Shown: positions 18,349 to 26,998, counted from the stretch's first letter. The stretch: DNA of 64,000 bases from an uncultured Eggerthella sp. (GCA_905203045.1 CAJKUH010000005.1:1-64000), one strand, 5' to 3'. The notes: a model not told the origin generated them from the letters alone. Numbers and translations: made by a program.

Positions 18349-18690
18349 TGAAGTAAGGCCTTCTTCCCTTGCATTCCTTAATAAACAACATCAATAACCA
18401 ACGAACACGTTCAATAGGCCGTTGGCCCGCACGCGAGGGTACTCCTGCTGAGAGGATGAAGTTACGAAACGAATCATTCTTCACAAAACCATAGCAATAG
18501 GAAATGAAACCACGTGTTAAAGCGGTAAAACCAAGGGCGAAAAGCAAGACGACACACTGGCAAGCACAGGCAAAACGGATACGAGGCACGAACCCCGCAG
18601 CCGCGCCGAAGCGTTTCGGGCCTTAAGCCGTGCCGAATGTCGGCCGGCAGGATGTCGCACAACCCCGCAGCACCGCGAACCGAGCGCAAC
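18349..18690. other. Gene-free stretch before the groEL terminator
   Basis: No convincing gene. It contains an 11-bp direct repeat AACCCCGCAGC at 18591-18601 and 18661-18671, each followed by a CG-rich run, and the presumptive promoter region of the second AEC permease. Confidence 0.5.
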
Positions 18691-18719
18691 AAAAAAAGCG
18701 CTCCCGAAGGAGCGCTTTT
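18691..18719 (-). terminator. Terminator of groES-groEL
   Basis: Minus strand AAAGCGCTCC TTCG GGAGCGCTTTTTTT; strong stem and T-run, 26 nt after the groEL stop. Confidence 0.92.
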
Positions 18720-18744
18720 CATTGCACGAGTGGGTGTGCAAGGC

Positions 18745-20379
18745 TTACATCATGCCCATGCCGCCGCCCTGGCCTGCACCGGCGAGTGCGGACAGGTCGG
18801 GACCTTCCTTGGGGATCTCGTTGATGGTTGCCTCGGTGATGAGGATAAGACCAGCAACGGATGCAGCAGACTGCAGAGCGGTACGCGTAACCTTCACAGG
18901 ATCGGAAACGCCCATTTCAATCATGCTGCCCTCTTCGCCGTTTGCGAAGTTGTAGCCTTCGCCCTTCTTGAAGGCCTTTGCCTTCTCGACGATAACGGAG
19001 CCTTCGTAACCAGCATTGGTTGCGATTGCACGCATAGGAGCCTCGAGTGCCTTACGGATAATGTCAACACCAACCTGCTCGTCTGCGTTCGAAACCTCGA
19101 CCTTGTCGAGTGCTTCGATTGCGTTGATGAGGGCTACGCCGCCGCCAGCAACAATGCCTTCCTCAACTGCAGCGCGGGTTGCCTGCAGAGCGTCTTCGAT
19201 GCGGCTCTTCTTTTCCTTGAGCTCGGACTCGGTTGCAGCGCCAACCTTAAGAACAGCAACGCCGCCGGAAAGCTTGGACAGGCGCTCCTGCAGCTTTTCC
19301 TTGTCGAAGTCGGAGGTAAGGTGCTCCATTTCGTTGCGCATCTGAGCAACGCGAGCCTCAACGGCTGCCTTGTCGCCAGCGCCGTCGACGATAACGGTTG
19401 CGTCCTTGGAAACCTTGACAGTCTTAGCGGTACCAAGAGCATCAACAGTTACGTCTGCAAGCGTCATGCCGAAGTCCTTGGAAACAACCTTGCCGCCGGT
19501 AACAACAGCAATGTCTTCCAGGATGCGAGCACGACGATCGCCGAAGCCAGGAGCCTTGATGGCAACTACGTTCAGGGTGCCACGCAGCTTGTTCAGCAGC
19601 AAGGTGCCCAGAGCTTCGCCCTCAACGTCTTCAGCAACGATGAGCAGCGGACGGCCAGCCTTCATGATGCCTTCCAGCAGGGGAACCATGTCCTGAATGG
19701 AGGTTACCTTGAGGTCGGTGAGCAGGATGTACGGATCGTTCAGAACGGCTTCCATGCGCTCGGAATCGGTTGCCATGTAAGGGGAAATGTAGCCGCGGTC
19801 GTACTGCATGCCCTGAACAACGTCGATGTCGATGCCGAAGGTCTGGCTGTCCTCAACGGAAATTGCGCCGTCCTTGCCAACTTCGTCCATTGCCTCGGCG
19901 ATCTTTTCGCCGATAACAGGGTCGCCAGCAGAAATGGTGCCGACGTTTGCGATCTGCTCCTTGGTGGAGATTTCAGTTGCGTCTGCCTTGATAGCGGCAA
20001 CAACGGCGTCGGTTGCCTTGTCGATGCCGCGGCGGATGCCCAATGCGTCAGCGCCAGCGGTTACGTTGCGCAGGCCCTCGCTTACGATAACGTCAGCAAG
20101 CAAGGTTGCGGTGGTGGTGCCGTCGCCAGCAACGTCGTTGGTCTTAACAGCTGCTTCCTTAACCAGCTGAGCGCCCATGTTTTCCACCGGGTCTTCGAGC
20201 TCAACTTCACGAGCAACGGTAACGCCGTCGTTGGTTACCAAAGGAGCACCGAAGGAACGCTCCAAGGCAACGTAGCGGCCCTTAGGTCCAAGGGTTACCT
20301 TTACAGCGTCTGCGAGCTTCTTAACGCCCTCGGCCATGCCAGCGCGGGCATCAGCCTCGAACTTGATTTCCTTAGCCAT
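18745..20379 (-). CDS. groEL: Chaperonin GroEL (Hsp60)
   Basis: 544 residues, full length. Conserved blocks: VKVTLGPKGRYVALE, VTNDGVTVAREVELEDP, the GDGTTTATLLADVIV ATP-binding motif, VEDSQTFGIDIDVVQGMQ, KAPGFGDRRARILEDIA and VVEEGIVAGGGVALI-like. It ends with a Gly-Met-rich tail (GQGGGMGMM). It folds proteins in a double-ring cage with GroES. It is the only groEL in the window and is 93 nt downstream of groES, with a shared terminator. Confidence 0.98.
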   Translation of the reverse strand: MAKEIKFEADARAGMAEGVKKLADAVKVTLGPKGRYVALERSFGAPLVTNDGVTVAREVELEDPVENMGAQLVKEAAVKTNDVAGDGTTTATLLADVIVSEGLRNVTAGADALGIRRGIDKATDAVVAAIKADATEISTKEQIANVGTISAGDPVIGEKIAEAMDEVGKDGAISVEDSQTFGIDIDVVQGMQYDRGYISPYMATDSERMEAVLNDPYILLTDLKVTSIQDMVPLLEGIMKAGRPLLIVAEDVEGEALGTLLLNKLRGTLNVVAIKAPGFGDRRARILEDIAVVTGGKVVSKDFGMTLADVTVDALGTAKTVKVSKDATVIVDGAGDKAAVEARVAQMRNEMEHLTSDFDKEKLQERLSKLSGGVAVLKVGAATESELKEKKSRIEDALQATRAAVEEGIVAGGGVALINAIEALDKVEVSNADEQVGVDIIRKALEAPMRAIATNAGYEGSVIVEKAKAFKKGEGYNFANGEEGSMIEMGVSDPVKVTRTALQSAASVAGLILITEATINEIPKEGPDLSALAGAGQGGGMGMM

Positions 20380-20472
20380 ATTGAAATTCCTTTCAAATGA
20401 AGTAGTACCGAATGAAGCGCGGTATTGCGCGCCAACGTGCGCCGCCCCGAGTTATGCGGCCACTTGGCTTGA

Positions 20473-20763
20473 CTACTCTGCGTAAACAGCGTAGATGTCG
20501 TCTGCGCGAAGGATCAGAACCTTTTCGCCCTCAACGTCGACTTCGGTTCCGCCGTACTTGCCGTACAGAACATGGTCGCCGGCCTTAACGGGCATGGGAA
20601 GGTGCTCGCCCTTGTCGTTCACCCTGCCTTCGCCAACAGCCAGAACAACGCCGGACTGGGGCTTTTCCTTAGACTCTGCAGCGATGTACAGACCGCCAGC
20701 CGTAGTTTCCTGAGCCTCGTCCTGCTTGACGATGATGCGATCACCGAGCGGCTTGAGATTCAT
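20473..20763 (-). CDS. groES: Co-chaperonin GroES (Hsp10)
   Basis: 96 residues: MNLKPLGDRIIVKQDEA start, mobile loop ETTAGGLYIA, and GDHVLYGKYGGTEV with VLILRADDIYAV at the end. It caps the GroEL ring. A CIRCE operator 63 nt upstream of the start codon predicts HrcA-controlled heat-shock expression. Confidence 0.97.
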   Translation of the reverse strand: MNLKPLGDRIIVKQDEAQETTAGGLYIAAESKEKPQSGVVLAVGEGRVNDKGEHLPMPVKAGDHVLYGKYGGTEVDVEGEKVLILRADDIYAVYAE

Positions 20764-20825
20764 AGCATGCTTCCTTTCGCCATTTTGATTCGCGCCCAGC
20801 GTGGGGCGCGTTTATTACCAAAGCT

Positions 20826-20852
20826 TTAGCACTCATCAGTAAGGAGTGCTAA
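20826..20852 (-). promoter_or_regulatory. CIRCE operator (HrcA binding site)
   Basis: TTAGCACTC-N9-GAGTGCTAA, a perfect consensus CIRCE element just downstream of the groES promoter -10. Confidence 0.97.
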
Positions 20853-20861
20853 CGGATATAC

Positions 20862-20889
20862 ATACTAGCAACTTAAGAATGGAATGCAA
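20862..20889 (-). promoter_or_regulatory. groES-groEL promoter
   Basis: Minus strand TTGCAT, 16-nt spacer, TAGTAT. The CIRCE operator begins ten bases beyond the -10, at the expected start of transcription. Confidence 0.6.
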
Positions 20890-21063
20890 CTGTTGGTGGA
20901 GAAAACTTGAGTGTATGGCACTTAGATATTTTAAATGGCGAAAACCGAAAGTACTAAGCGTTTGACCTGGGATTATTCACTGCAATTTTGCAAATTTCGC
21001 ACCGTTTTCAAAACAAGGTAACGCAAGGTTTCCCGTTTCGTTACCTCCCTGTTGCCAAATTTT

Positions 21064-21090
21064 TTGGCACTCAAAGGACTTGAGTGCTTG
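21064..21090. promoter_or_regulatory. Degenerate second CIRCE-like inverted repeat
   Basis: TTGGCACTC-N9-GAGTGCTTG: same 9-N9-9 geometry as CIRCE, with one mismatch in the left arm and two in the right. It lies ~210 bp upstream of the true CIRCE in the gene-free stretch 20890-21161, which otherwise shows only a GGTAACG/CGTTACC repeat (21017-21045) and no gene. Confidence 0.5.
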
Positions 21091-21161
21091 CGAATGGAGC
21101 GAAACAGCGCTCCCGGCCACATCGATTAATCCGATTGAATCGTTTGCATCGTTGAAAGGCG

Positions 21162-22109
21162 CTACAGCACCGCTATTTCCTTTGGCAGCGGCGTGCGCTC
21201 ATGCTTTCCGGGCCAAATGTGCTGGTCGATGAAATCGAGAATGAGATTTATTTCTTCATCGGTTTTCATTTCTTCGGCACCGTGGTCGGCATTGGGAAAC
21301 AGCTTCAGCTTCGCATGGCCTTCACCGCAGGTTTCGTTGACCATGCGCACCATTGCAACCGATTGCGTGTAGGGAATGATGCGGTCTTGCACGCCTTGCA
21401 GGAAATAGGCAGGCGGGAAATCCCTGTTCACGAACTTGATGGGGCTTGCCGTTGCGGCAATTTCCGGATTGTCGATGCAGCTTGCGCCCATAAGCTGGTT
21501 GTGCATTTTGCCCATACCCTTTTCGCCAGTATCGCCGCGAGCGGTGTGGCCATCGGTCGCGGCAGCTTGATCTTCGGGCGTGGTACGGTCGCATAAGTCG
21601 AGCTGGTACATATCAGTGGGCGAATACACGCTGATAAGGCACTGCACCGCATCGGATTGGTCCAAGTTGCCGTAACGTCGCCCATTCATTATGGGACGGC
21701 CCGCCAGGGCGGCAACCATGCAAGCCAGGTGTCCGCCTGCAGAATTGCCCATAAGGGCAATATTTTCAGCATTCACGTTGTATTCAGCGGCATGAGCGCG
21801 AAGGAAGCGAATTGCTGCACGAACGTCTTCCAAAGGTTCGGGCCAACGCACATCAGGCACCAGGCGATACTCGACGCAGGCTACGGCATAGCCTTGAGAA
21901 GGGAACTTAAACACGCCCGGCATCGTGTTTTCACGCTTGTTGCCCGAAACCCAGCCACCGCCATGCACGAACACGATAAGAGGGAATGGCCCCTCCCCTT
22001 CATTCGGCAACCACAGGTCGAATACCTGACGCGGATCTTCGTTGGCATACGGCACATCCAAGTAGCGGCGCTTGAACTGCGCCGGATCGATCTCCCTAAA
22101 ACTCCCCAT
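21162..22109 (-). CDS. Alpha/beta-hydrolase (hormone-sensitive-lipase-like esterase)
   Basis: 315 residues from MGSFREIDPAQFKRRY, with AAAGGGGAA upstream; the open frame extends 75 codons further without similarity. Oxyanion-hole motif FVHGGGWVSGN (~45-55), nucleophile elbow MGNSAGGHLA, and acid and base in GVQDRIIPYTQS and FPNADHGAEEM complete a catalytic triad. The family (BD-FAE/acetylhydrolase-like) hydrolyses short-chain or feruloyl esters. No signal peptide, so cytoplasmic. A ~35-residue insert rich in Thr/Gly/Asp (TTPEDQAAATDGHTARGD) sits before the acid residue. The substrate is unknown. Confidence 0.85.
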   Translation of the reverse strand: MGSFREIDPAQFKRRYLDVPYANEDPRQVFDLWLPNEGEGPFPLIVFVHGGGWVSGNKRENTMPGVFKFPSQGYAVACVEYRLVPDVRWPEPLEDVRAAIRFLRAHAAEYNVNAENIALMGNSAGGHLACMVAALAGRPIMNGRRYGNLDQSDAVQCLISVYSPTDMYQLDLCDRTTPEDQAAATDGHTARGDTGEKGMGKMHNQLMGASCIDNPEIAATASPIKFVNRDFPPAYFLQGVQDRIIPYTQSVAMVRMVNETCGEGHAKLKLFPNADHGAEEMKTDEEINLILDFIDQHIWPGKHERTPLPKEIAVL

Positions 22110-22176
22110 AGCGATTCCCCTTTCGCTTATACAAAAGTAAGGTGAACAGAATTTCTGCTCGCCTTTGAGTTTAAGA

Positions 22177-23253
22177 TTATTTCTTACCGATTGATCCCAA
22201 GAAGCCACCAATGCCCTTAGCAACTTCGCCCAAGCCTTTACCGGCAGCCTGGACGCCCTTCCCCACAGCGTCACCGACAATCTGTGCACTTCCATAGGCA
22301 GCTTCGCCAACTTGTTTTCCCGTCGAGGCAACAACTGACCCAGCCGATTGAGCAGCGTTCATCGCCCCTTCAGCAACTTCGTCGATAATGTTCCTTCCAG
22401 CACCATCGGGTTCCGAGGGGTCAATTCCAGAGATTGGAAGCTCACGAAGGTATTTCCTTAGCTTTTCTGCTCCCGGCTTAAACGACGCATAAGTCAGCCC
22501 TCCCGACACAGCCCCGCCTATAACCGGAACTACTTTACTTACCGTTTTGGAGAATGACTCTTTCGTTAACTGGACTCCCAAAACCCTTAGGACTTTTTTC
22601 AAAATCGGATAAAAAGCCGTCTTCGTTAAAGCCTGACGTTGGATGGTCTTCTGAACCCCTTTTTGTGCAACATCACTTGCAAATTTTGTTAAGGCATTTG
22701 CGGCTCCGCCAACTTCAAGCATGACGCCCATGAGAACCACCAGATTCATCAAAGTTTGATCATCGACCTCATCAGCGTCGTTAAGAAAAGTTTGCCATCC
22801 ATAAAGATAGGCAAGCTTCTGTTCGATTCTCATTACATGAGCAAAATACTGAGCAAGATCGGCTGGAACAGTACCTACAAGCGCAACGCCACCAGGAATA
22901 CCGGCCAAAAAAGACAAACCTGCACATTTCTTCGTTTCAAAGTCAATTGCTTCCGAAGCAATTACATCTATGAGCTGGGCCGGCACACCAGCAGCTGCGG
23001 GAGTTTCGGCGATAGCCAAATCTACATCAATATCAGGACAATGCTTCTTCAGCTCAGCGCGAAGAAACGCCTCCCTGTTGATTTTCACCGCTTTAAGAGA
23101 AGCTGCCCGTTTGATTATTTTCTCAGCAAATTCTTCTGCCTCGGCATCAGACCGGAAGTTCCCGTCCCGAGCAGCAATATCCTCCGTTGCCGCCTTGGCC
23201 TCTTCCTCAAACTCCGCTTCCTCGTATTCTCCCTGATATTCTTCCCCAGCCAT
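22177..23253 (-). CDS. EcsC-family protein
   Basis: 358 residues. A very acidic N-terminus (GEEYQGEYEEAEFEEEAK) is followed by an EcsC-type core: AGIPGGVALVGTVPADLAQYF, then HVMRIEQKLAYLYGW, the P-A-D-L-x(5)-H and LAYLYG signature of the family. A glycine/alanine-rich amphipathic tail follows (VGKGVQAAGKGLGEVAKGI). EcsC proteins are membrane-associated and poorly understood; Bacillus EcsC lies in an ABC operon. Base composition is clearly AT-richer than the housekeeping genes around it. No ABC partner is adjacent. Confidence 0.8.
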   Translation of the reverse strand: MAGEEYQGEYEEAEFEEEAKAATEDIAARDGNFRSDAEAEEFAEKIIKRAASLKAVKINREAFLRAELKKHCPDIDVDLAIAETPAAAGVPAQLIDVIASEAIDFETKKCAGLSFLAGIPGGVALVGTVPADLAQYFAHVMRIEQKLAYLYGWQTFLNDADEVDDQTLMNLVVLMGVMLEVGGAANALTKFASDVAQKGVQKTIQRQALTKTAFYPILKKVLRVLGVQLTKESFSKTVSKVVPVIGGAVSGGLTYASFKPGAEKLRKYLRELPISGIDPSEPDGAGRNIIDEVAEGAMNAAQSAGSVVASTGKQVGEAAYGSAQIVGDAVGKGVQAAGKGLGEVAKGIGGFLGSIGKK

Positions 23254-23301
23254 CGTTAACCCCCTCCTGTTGATGGGTCAATGTTCCAAATTCAGCATAA
23301 A

Positions 23302-23333
23302 GTCTACCGCCCCCCCCCGAGGAAGCGGTAGAC
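23302..23333 (-). terminator. Hairpin with a C9 loop after the lipoprotein gene
   Basis: 9-bp perfect arms GTCTACCGC / GCGGTAGAC enclosing a run of cytosines (23310-23318); TTTAT follows on the minus strand. Confidence 0.65.
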
Positions 23334-23374
23334 ATCAATGGCGATAAATACGGCAATAGGCGTATCTAGTATGG

Positions 23375-24112
23375 CTATTTACTACCTGATGTTTTGTCCA
23401 CGTCGTAGTCCTTGTTGTAGAACGCGGTCATTACATCGGAATAGTCGCGGTATGGATCTGATTGCGCGTCAGAATAAATGCGGTATTGATCAGACCGAGC
23501 ATCCGAATAAGCCCGATAAAACTCCGTATATTCGTCTGAAAGCACTTTATATTCGACCTTGCCAGATGCCGATGGAAGGACTTTGCCATAATAGGTGTCA
23601 TATATGTCCTTCATCGCATCCTGATAGATGTCCCTATATATGTTCTTCATCTCGTCCTCGTAAATGGCACGATAGAATTTCATCATTTCATCCTTGATAT
23701 CGCTGTAACTTTTTCCGCTAGCACCAGCAGCAACCACTTTGTAATACGCTACGGCGTTTTTCTCAGTTCTATCCATCAGCTGCTCAGAAGCTTCCTTTGT
23801 TGATGCATACCAATCGGTTATTGCGTCTTTACCAGCAATGTAGCTTTCGTACGAATCGCCTGCCGTCGATTTCGCCTCGGCCTCTTTGTCTAAAATCCCC
23901 TCCTTGGTTTTTTTGAAATCGTTTTGTATGTCTTCAATAATTCCATCCGTAGTGTTTGCGGCAGAAAGACCATTGTCTTTCGCCTCTTGCTGTCCGCTTT
24001 GCTCCTGACTCCCGCATCCCGCAAGACACAGGGCCATTGCGCAGATTGCGGCGGCCGATACGAGCCATTTGATTTTTTTTTCATCTCTTTTCCTTTCTTT
24101 AACGCTAGCCAA
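23375..24112 (-). CDS. Tyrosine-rich repeat lipoprotein, start disrupted by an A9 tract
   Basis: No family recognised. The frame reads KKIKWLVSAAAICAMALCLAGCGS, a lipoprotein signal with lipobox L-A-G-C, then a Ser/Gln/Asp linker, a helical region and two blocks of repeats with spacing Y-R-x-x-Y-x-D (FYRAIYEDEMKNIYRDIYQD; then YRAYSDARSDQYRIYSDAQ), ending DKTSGSK. The natural start with a good ribosome site is ATG at 24082-24084 (AGGAAAAGAG upstream), but nine A follow it (24073-24081) and put it one base out of frame. The only in-frame start is TTG at 24112, without a ribosome site. One more A would give a standard lipoprotein N-terminus. AT-rich like the EcsC gene. Confidence 0.6.
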   Translation of the reverse strand: MASVKERKRDEKKIKWLVSAAAICAMALCLAGCGSQEQSGQQEAKDNGLSAANTTDGIIEDIQNDFKKTKEGILDKEAEAKSTAGDSYESYIAGKDAITDWYASTKEASEQLMDRTEKNAVAYYKVVAAGASGKSYSDIKDEMMKFYRAIYEDEMKNIYRDIYQDAMKDIYDTYYGKVLPSASGKVEYKVLSDEYTEFYRAYSDARSDQYRIYSDAQSDPYRDYSDVMTAFYNKDYDVDKTSGSK

Positions 24113-25080
24113 CTAATTGCCAGCACTTGGGTTTGCAGCAATTGCTTTTGCCGCACCGCTGTTCCAACCGCTTCATCGACGAATTCGAACGAACCAGGCC
24201 CAAGACATAGCTCTAGAACCGGCTCCATGCTTGGTTGTTGCAGAACGCAAAGAAGGGCCTGGACCACCTCAAACGCGCTCACGCCATCCGCCGAGTCGGA
24301 AATAAGATTCAGCTCCTTTTCCAGAAGCCCCTGCACGCTTGCGGAATCAGGCGCTTCACCAGCATCCAAACAATGCAAGACCGCCTCCTTCAAAGCACGC
24401 AGCTCTTCCTTCTCGACGGAAGCGAGCCAATCAAGCAACGCAAAATACGCTTCAACGGGCTTACCGGCTTCACACGCTCCATCGACAACCGCCCTTAGCG
24501 CATACGAGTAAACAAGCCGATCGAATATCGCGCCATCTCTCAACGCCGCGTTTATCAACTCACCGCAAGCAATCTGTCGCTCCAGCTCATCACGCTGAGC
24601 AAACATGAGAGAAACCTGGGCATCGAGCATCGAATAGCCCCGCTCGGCCTCGTCGAACTTCCTGAACGCTTCGGCGCTTTCTACCAGGCTCATGCCTTTT
24701 CCCCGATGGTACTTCACCACGAACAGCTTCGCCAAATCTTCGACGGAATAGCCGCGCTTGCCCCATGAGCTGTCCTCGGGCTGCAATATGGCTACACCGC
24801 CTTTCCCGCTGTAGCACGCCCGTTGAATGTCGCGCCGCGAAAGGCCAATCAGCTTTTCAACCTGGGATATCTTCCATTCCCGCATTGCCATTTCGGTTTC
24901 TCTCACCTCCCCGTTTTCACGAAAGCTGTTCAACCGTTGAACAGCAAGCTCAAACGACCCAACTAGGCGGCAGGCGGAACATTCGCTTTGAGGTTCTTGC
25001 CTGCAACGCTCTGCTTTTGCTTCTTGCAGCGTGCGGAAACCGCTTTGGGGAAAGCGCACTTCTCTTTCTCCGTTTGCCAT
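23890..25080 (-). CDS. MerR-like HTH regulator with unknown C-terminal domain
   Basis: The start at 25080 (MANGEREV) has a strong GGAGG site. A second in-frame start at 24891 (MAMREWKISQ) also has GGAGGTGA, so a shorter form is possible. Residues 68-135 look like a MerR winged helix (WKISQVEKLIGLSRRDIQR; GYSVEDLAKLFVVKYHRGKG), followed by a coiled helical region. The N-terminal 63 residues carry C-x7-C-x2-C. C-terminal of ~331 the frame enters the lipoprotein gene (…ALKKGKEM) and runs ~65 codons out of phase with it before stopping, so the true end is uncertain. It probably controls the adjacent lipoprotein/EcsC genes; that is inference. Confidence 0.6.
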   Translation of the reverse strand: MANGEREVRFPQSGFRTLQEAKAERCRQEPQSECSACRLVGSFELAVQRLNSFRENGEVRETEMAMREWKISQVEKLIGLSRRDIQRACYSGKGGVAILQPEDSSWGKRGYSVEDLAKLFVVKYHRGKGMSLVESAEAFRKFDEAERGYSMLDAQVSLMFAQRDELERQIACGELINAALRDGAIFDRLVYSYALRAVVDGACEAGKPVEAYFALLDWLASVEKEELRALKEAVLHCLDAGEAPDSASVQGLLEKELNLISDSADGVSAFEVVQALLCVLQQPSMEPVLELCLGPGSFEFVDEAVGTAVRQKQLLQTQVLAISWLALKKGKEMKKKSNGSYRPPQSAQWPCVLRDAGVRSKADSKRRKTMVFLPQTLRMELLKTYKTISKKPRRGF

Positions 25081-25257
25081 CTTTTGCCTCCATAACGACG
25101 GAATTACGCGTGACGAGGCGAGCCCGTCGTTATAGGGCGTGTGAATTTTGCGAGGGCACCTGGACGCCCCTCCCGAGAGGTGTGCGAGAGGTCTTGCACG
25201 CGCGAGAAAAAATCCACTCGAATAAAGGGCGCACGGCCCAGCCAAAGGACCAAGCAA

Positions 25258-25496
25258 TAGCAAAATTTGCGCCTTACGTATGATTTGGAAGCACTTCCGC
25301 GAAATTCGAGAGATTCGTGGCAAAATTTCGCCGTAGCGTATGCTCTTAAGCCGAAATTGCGCCTGTTTTCATACGTTTGGGCCCCCTTTTGCCATTCCAA
25401 CGTGAAAATGAATACGTTTGGAAGGATTCTTGCCACGAAGAGGCTCGATTCGTCAAAAAAGGCACATTGGGCATACGTTTCGCGCGAAACTTGCCA
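25258..25496 (-). repeat. Five-unit intergenic repeat element, copy A
   Basis: Five ~25-bp units of the form TGGCAA-N~11-AAACGTATGC, at 25258-25283 and 25318-25343 (forward) and 25370-25394, 25411-25435 and 25471-25496 (reverse). Read on the minus strand, the unit boundaries fall at 0, 61, 102, 153, 178 and 238, matching copy B (46030-46267) at 0, 60, 101, 152, 177 and 237, with the same orientations. It fills the gene-free stretch 25081-25594 between the MerR-like gene and the MFS gene. Nothing coding is seen in it. Confidence 0.8.
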
Positions 25497-25594
25497 GGCA
25501 GCTATGCGCCAGCCAAGGCGCAACCATGAATGCCCCAAAGTAAAGCCGAAATGTTCAGCCGGCGGAAAGCCACAAGAAGAAGGAGCAGAACCAG

Positions 25595-26998
25595 ATGCAG
25601 CCACCTAAGCAGCGCAAACGAACCACGCTCTTAATAAGCTGCGTTATTTTCTTGGTGGCGCTGAACCTGCGCCCTGCCATCGTTGCGGTTGGGCCGCTGC
25701 TTTCCAACATCGGCGCCGCTTTCGGATGGGGCGAATCGCTGCAGGGGCTTCTGGGCGCGCTCCCCCTGCTGGCCTTTGCGTTGTTCAGCATCTTCGTCAG
25801 CAGCATCACAGCAAAGTTCGACACCGACAAAGTGCTGTTCTGGGCGCTGATTGTGCTTGCAGCCGGATGCCTTGTTCGCTCGTTTTTCGGCGAAGGCGCC
25901 GTATGGGCCGGTACATTATTAATAGGTGCATCCATTGCCGTGGGAAACGTGCTGGCGCCCGCCATCGTAAAGCGCGATTTTTCCGGAAACATTCCCGTTG
26001 CCACCGGCGCGTACTCCGCCTGCGTAACATCAGGTTCGGCGATTGCGGGGCTTAGCGCCTCTGCCGCAGCCGACGCACTAGGAGGATGGCAGCCGGCGCT
26101 TGCGCTGTGGGCGCTGCCTGCGCTCATCGCAGCCATTCTATGGCTTCTGCGCTCGCGTTACCTGCGGAAACGAAACGAAGCAGCATGCGCCACGCATAAA
26201 GAAACGCCACGCAAGGCACATATGCCCTCCGCACAAGAAGAAAGTGCGCACCAGCGCAAAGGCGCCCCGATCCCCGAAGCCGAAAATGCCGCATTGGAAA
26301 TCGAGGCGACCAGGAACGCACAAGCAAGCGCAACCAGAAACGCGGCATCCCGAAAGCATCAAGCTGAACCCGCCAGCTGCCCTAAAGACGCAAGCCCCGA
26401 ACACCCCATGCGTACGTTGCTGCGCAGGCCTTCCACTTGGCTGGTCACACTGTTCATGGGCTTACAGTCCGCCGCGTTCTACACGTTTTGCAATTGGCTT
26501 CCCAGCATTGCCACCACTGCGGGATTTTCAAACGGCGAAGCAGGCATCCACCTTTTCATATTCCAGATGCTTGGTATCTTTTCCGGGCTGGCAATCCCCC
26601 GCTTCATGTATGTGCGTGGCAACCAAATCTGCGCAGGGCTCTTGGCAAGTGCCCCTCTAGTTGTTGCCACGGCAGGTTGGCTTTTCGCTCCGCAACTTTC
26701 CCTTGTTTGGAGCATCTTCGGAGGCGTGGGCCAGGGCGCATCCCTGGTAGTGGCGCTAACCCTTATCTCGCTGCGGGGCAGAACGCACGCAGAAACCATC
26801 GCGCTTTCCGGATTCGCGCAGTCGCTGGGTTACCTGATTGCCGCATGCGGGCCATTCGTGTTCGGGGCACTTGCCGAAGCAACAGCCGGGTTCGCCGCGC
26901 CGCTTGCCTTCATGCTTGCCCTTGCCGTAGCGCAATGCGCGATATCGGTCCTAGCAGGCAAAACCCCGTCTTTCACGCAAGCGTCCCGCCACATATAG
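25595..26998 (+). CDS. MFS transporter, CynX/NimT family
   Basis: 467 residues, two six-helix halves. The first helix carries VALNLRPAIVAVGPLL, the hallmark of CynX (cyanate) / NimT (2-nitroimidazole) transporters; ATGAYSACVTSGSAIAGLSA follows in TM5. The central loop between the halves (~192-270) is unusually long and basic/polar (KRNEAACATHKETPRKAH...), about 75 residues against ~30 in typical members. The start has AGAAGGAGC upstream. The substrate is not deducible; family members take anionic or nitro-aromatic small molecules. Single gene. Confidence 0.88.
   Translation: MQPPKQRKRTTLLISCVIFLVALNLRPAIVAVGPLLSNIGAAFGWGESLQGLLGALPLLAFALFSIFVSSITAKFDTDKVLFWALIVLAAGCLVRSFFGEGAVWAGTLLIGASIAVGNVLAPAIVKRDFSGNIPVATGAYSACVTSGSAIAGLSASAAADALGGWQPALALWALPALIAAILWLLRSRYLRKRNEAACATHKETPRKAHMPSAQEESAHQRKGAPIPEAENAALEIEATRNAQASATRNAASRKHQAEPASCPKDASPEHPMRTLLRRPSTWLVTLFMGLQSAAFYTFCNWLPSIATTAGFSNGEAGIHLFIFQMLGIFSGLAIPRFMYVRGNQICAGLLASAPLVVATAGWLFAPQLSLVWSIFGGVGQGASLVVALTLISLRGRTHAETIALSGFAQSLGYLIAACGPFVFGALAEATAGFAAPLAFMLALAVAQCAISVLAGKTPSFTQASRHI

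Noticed and set aside
23310..23318. C9 tract as a phase-variation switch
   Set aside because: It is in the loop of an intergenic terminator hairpin, not in a gene or a promoter spacer.
25258..25496. CRISPR array
   Set aside because: Units are in both orientations, imperfect and irregularly spaced; no cas genes.
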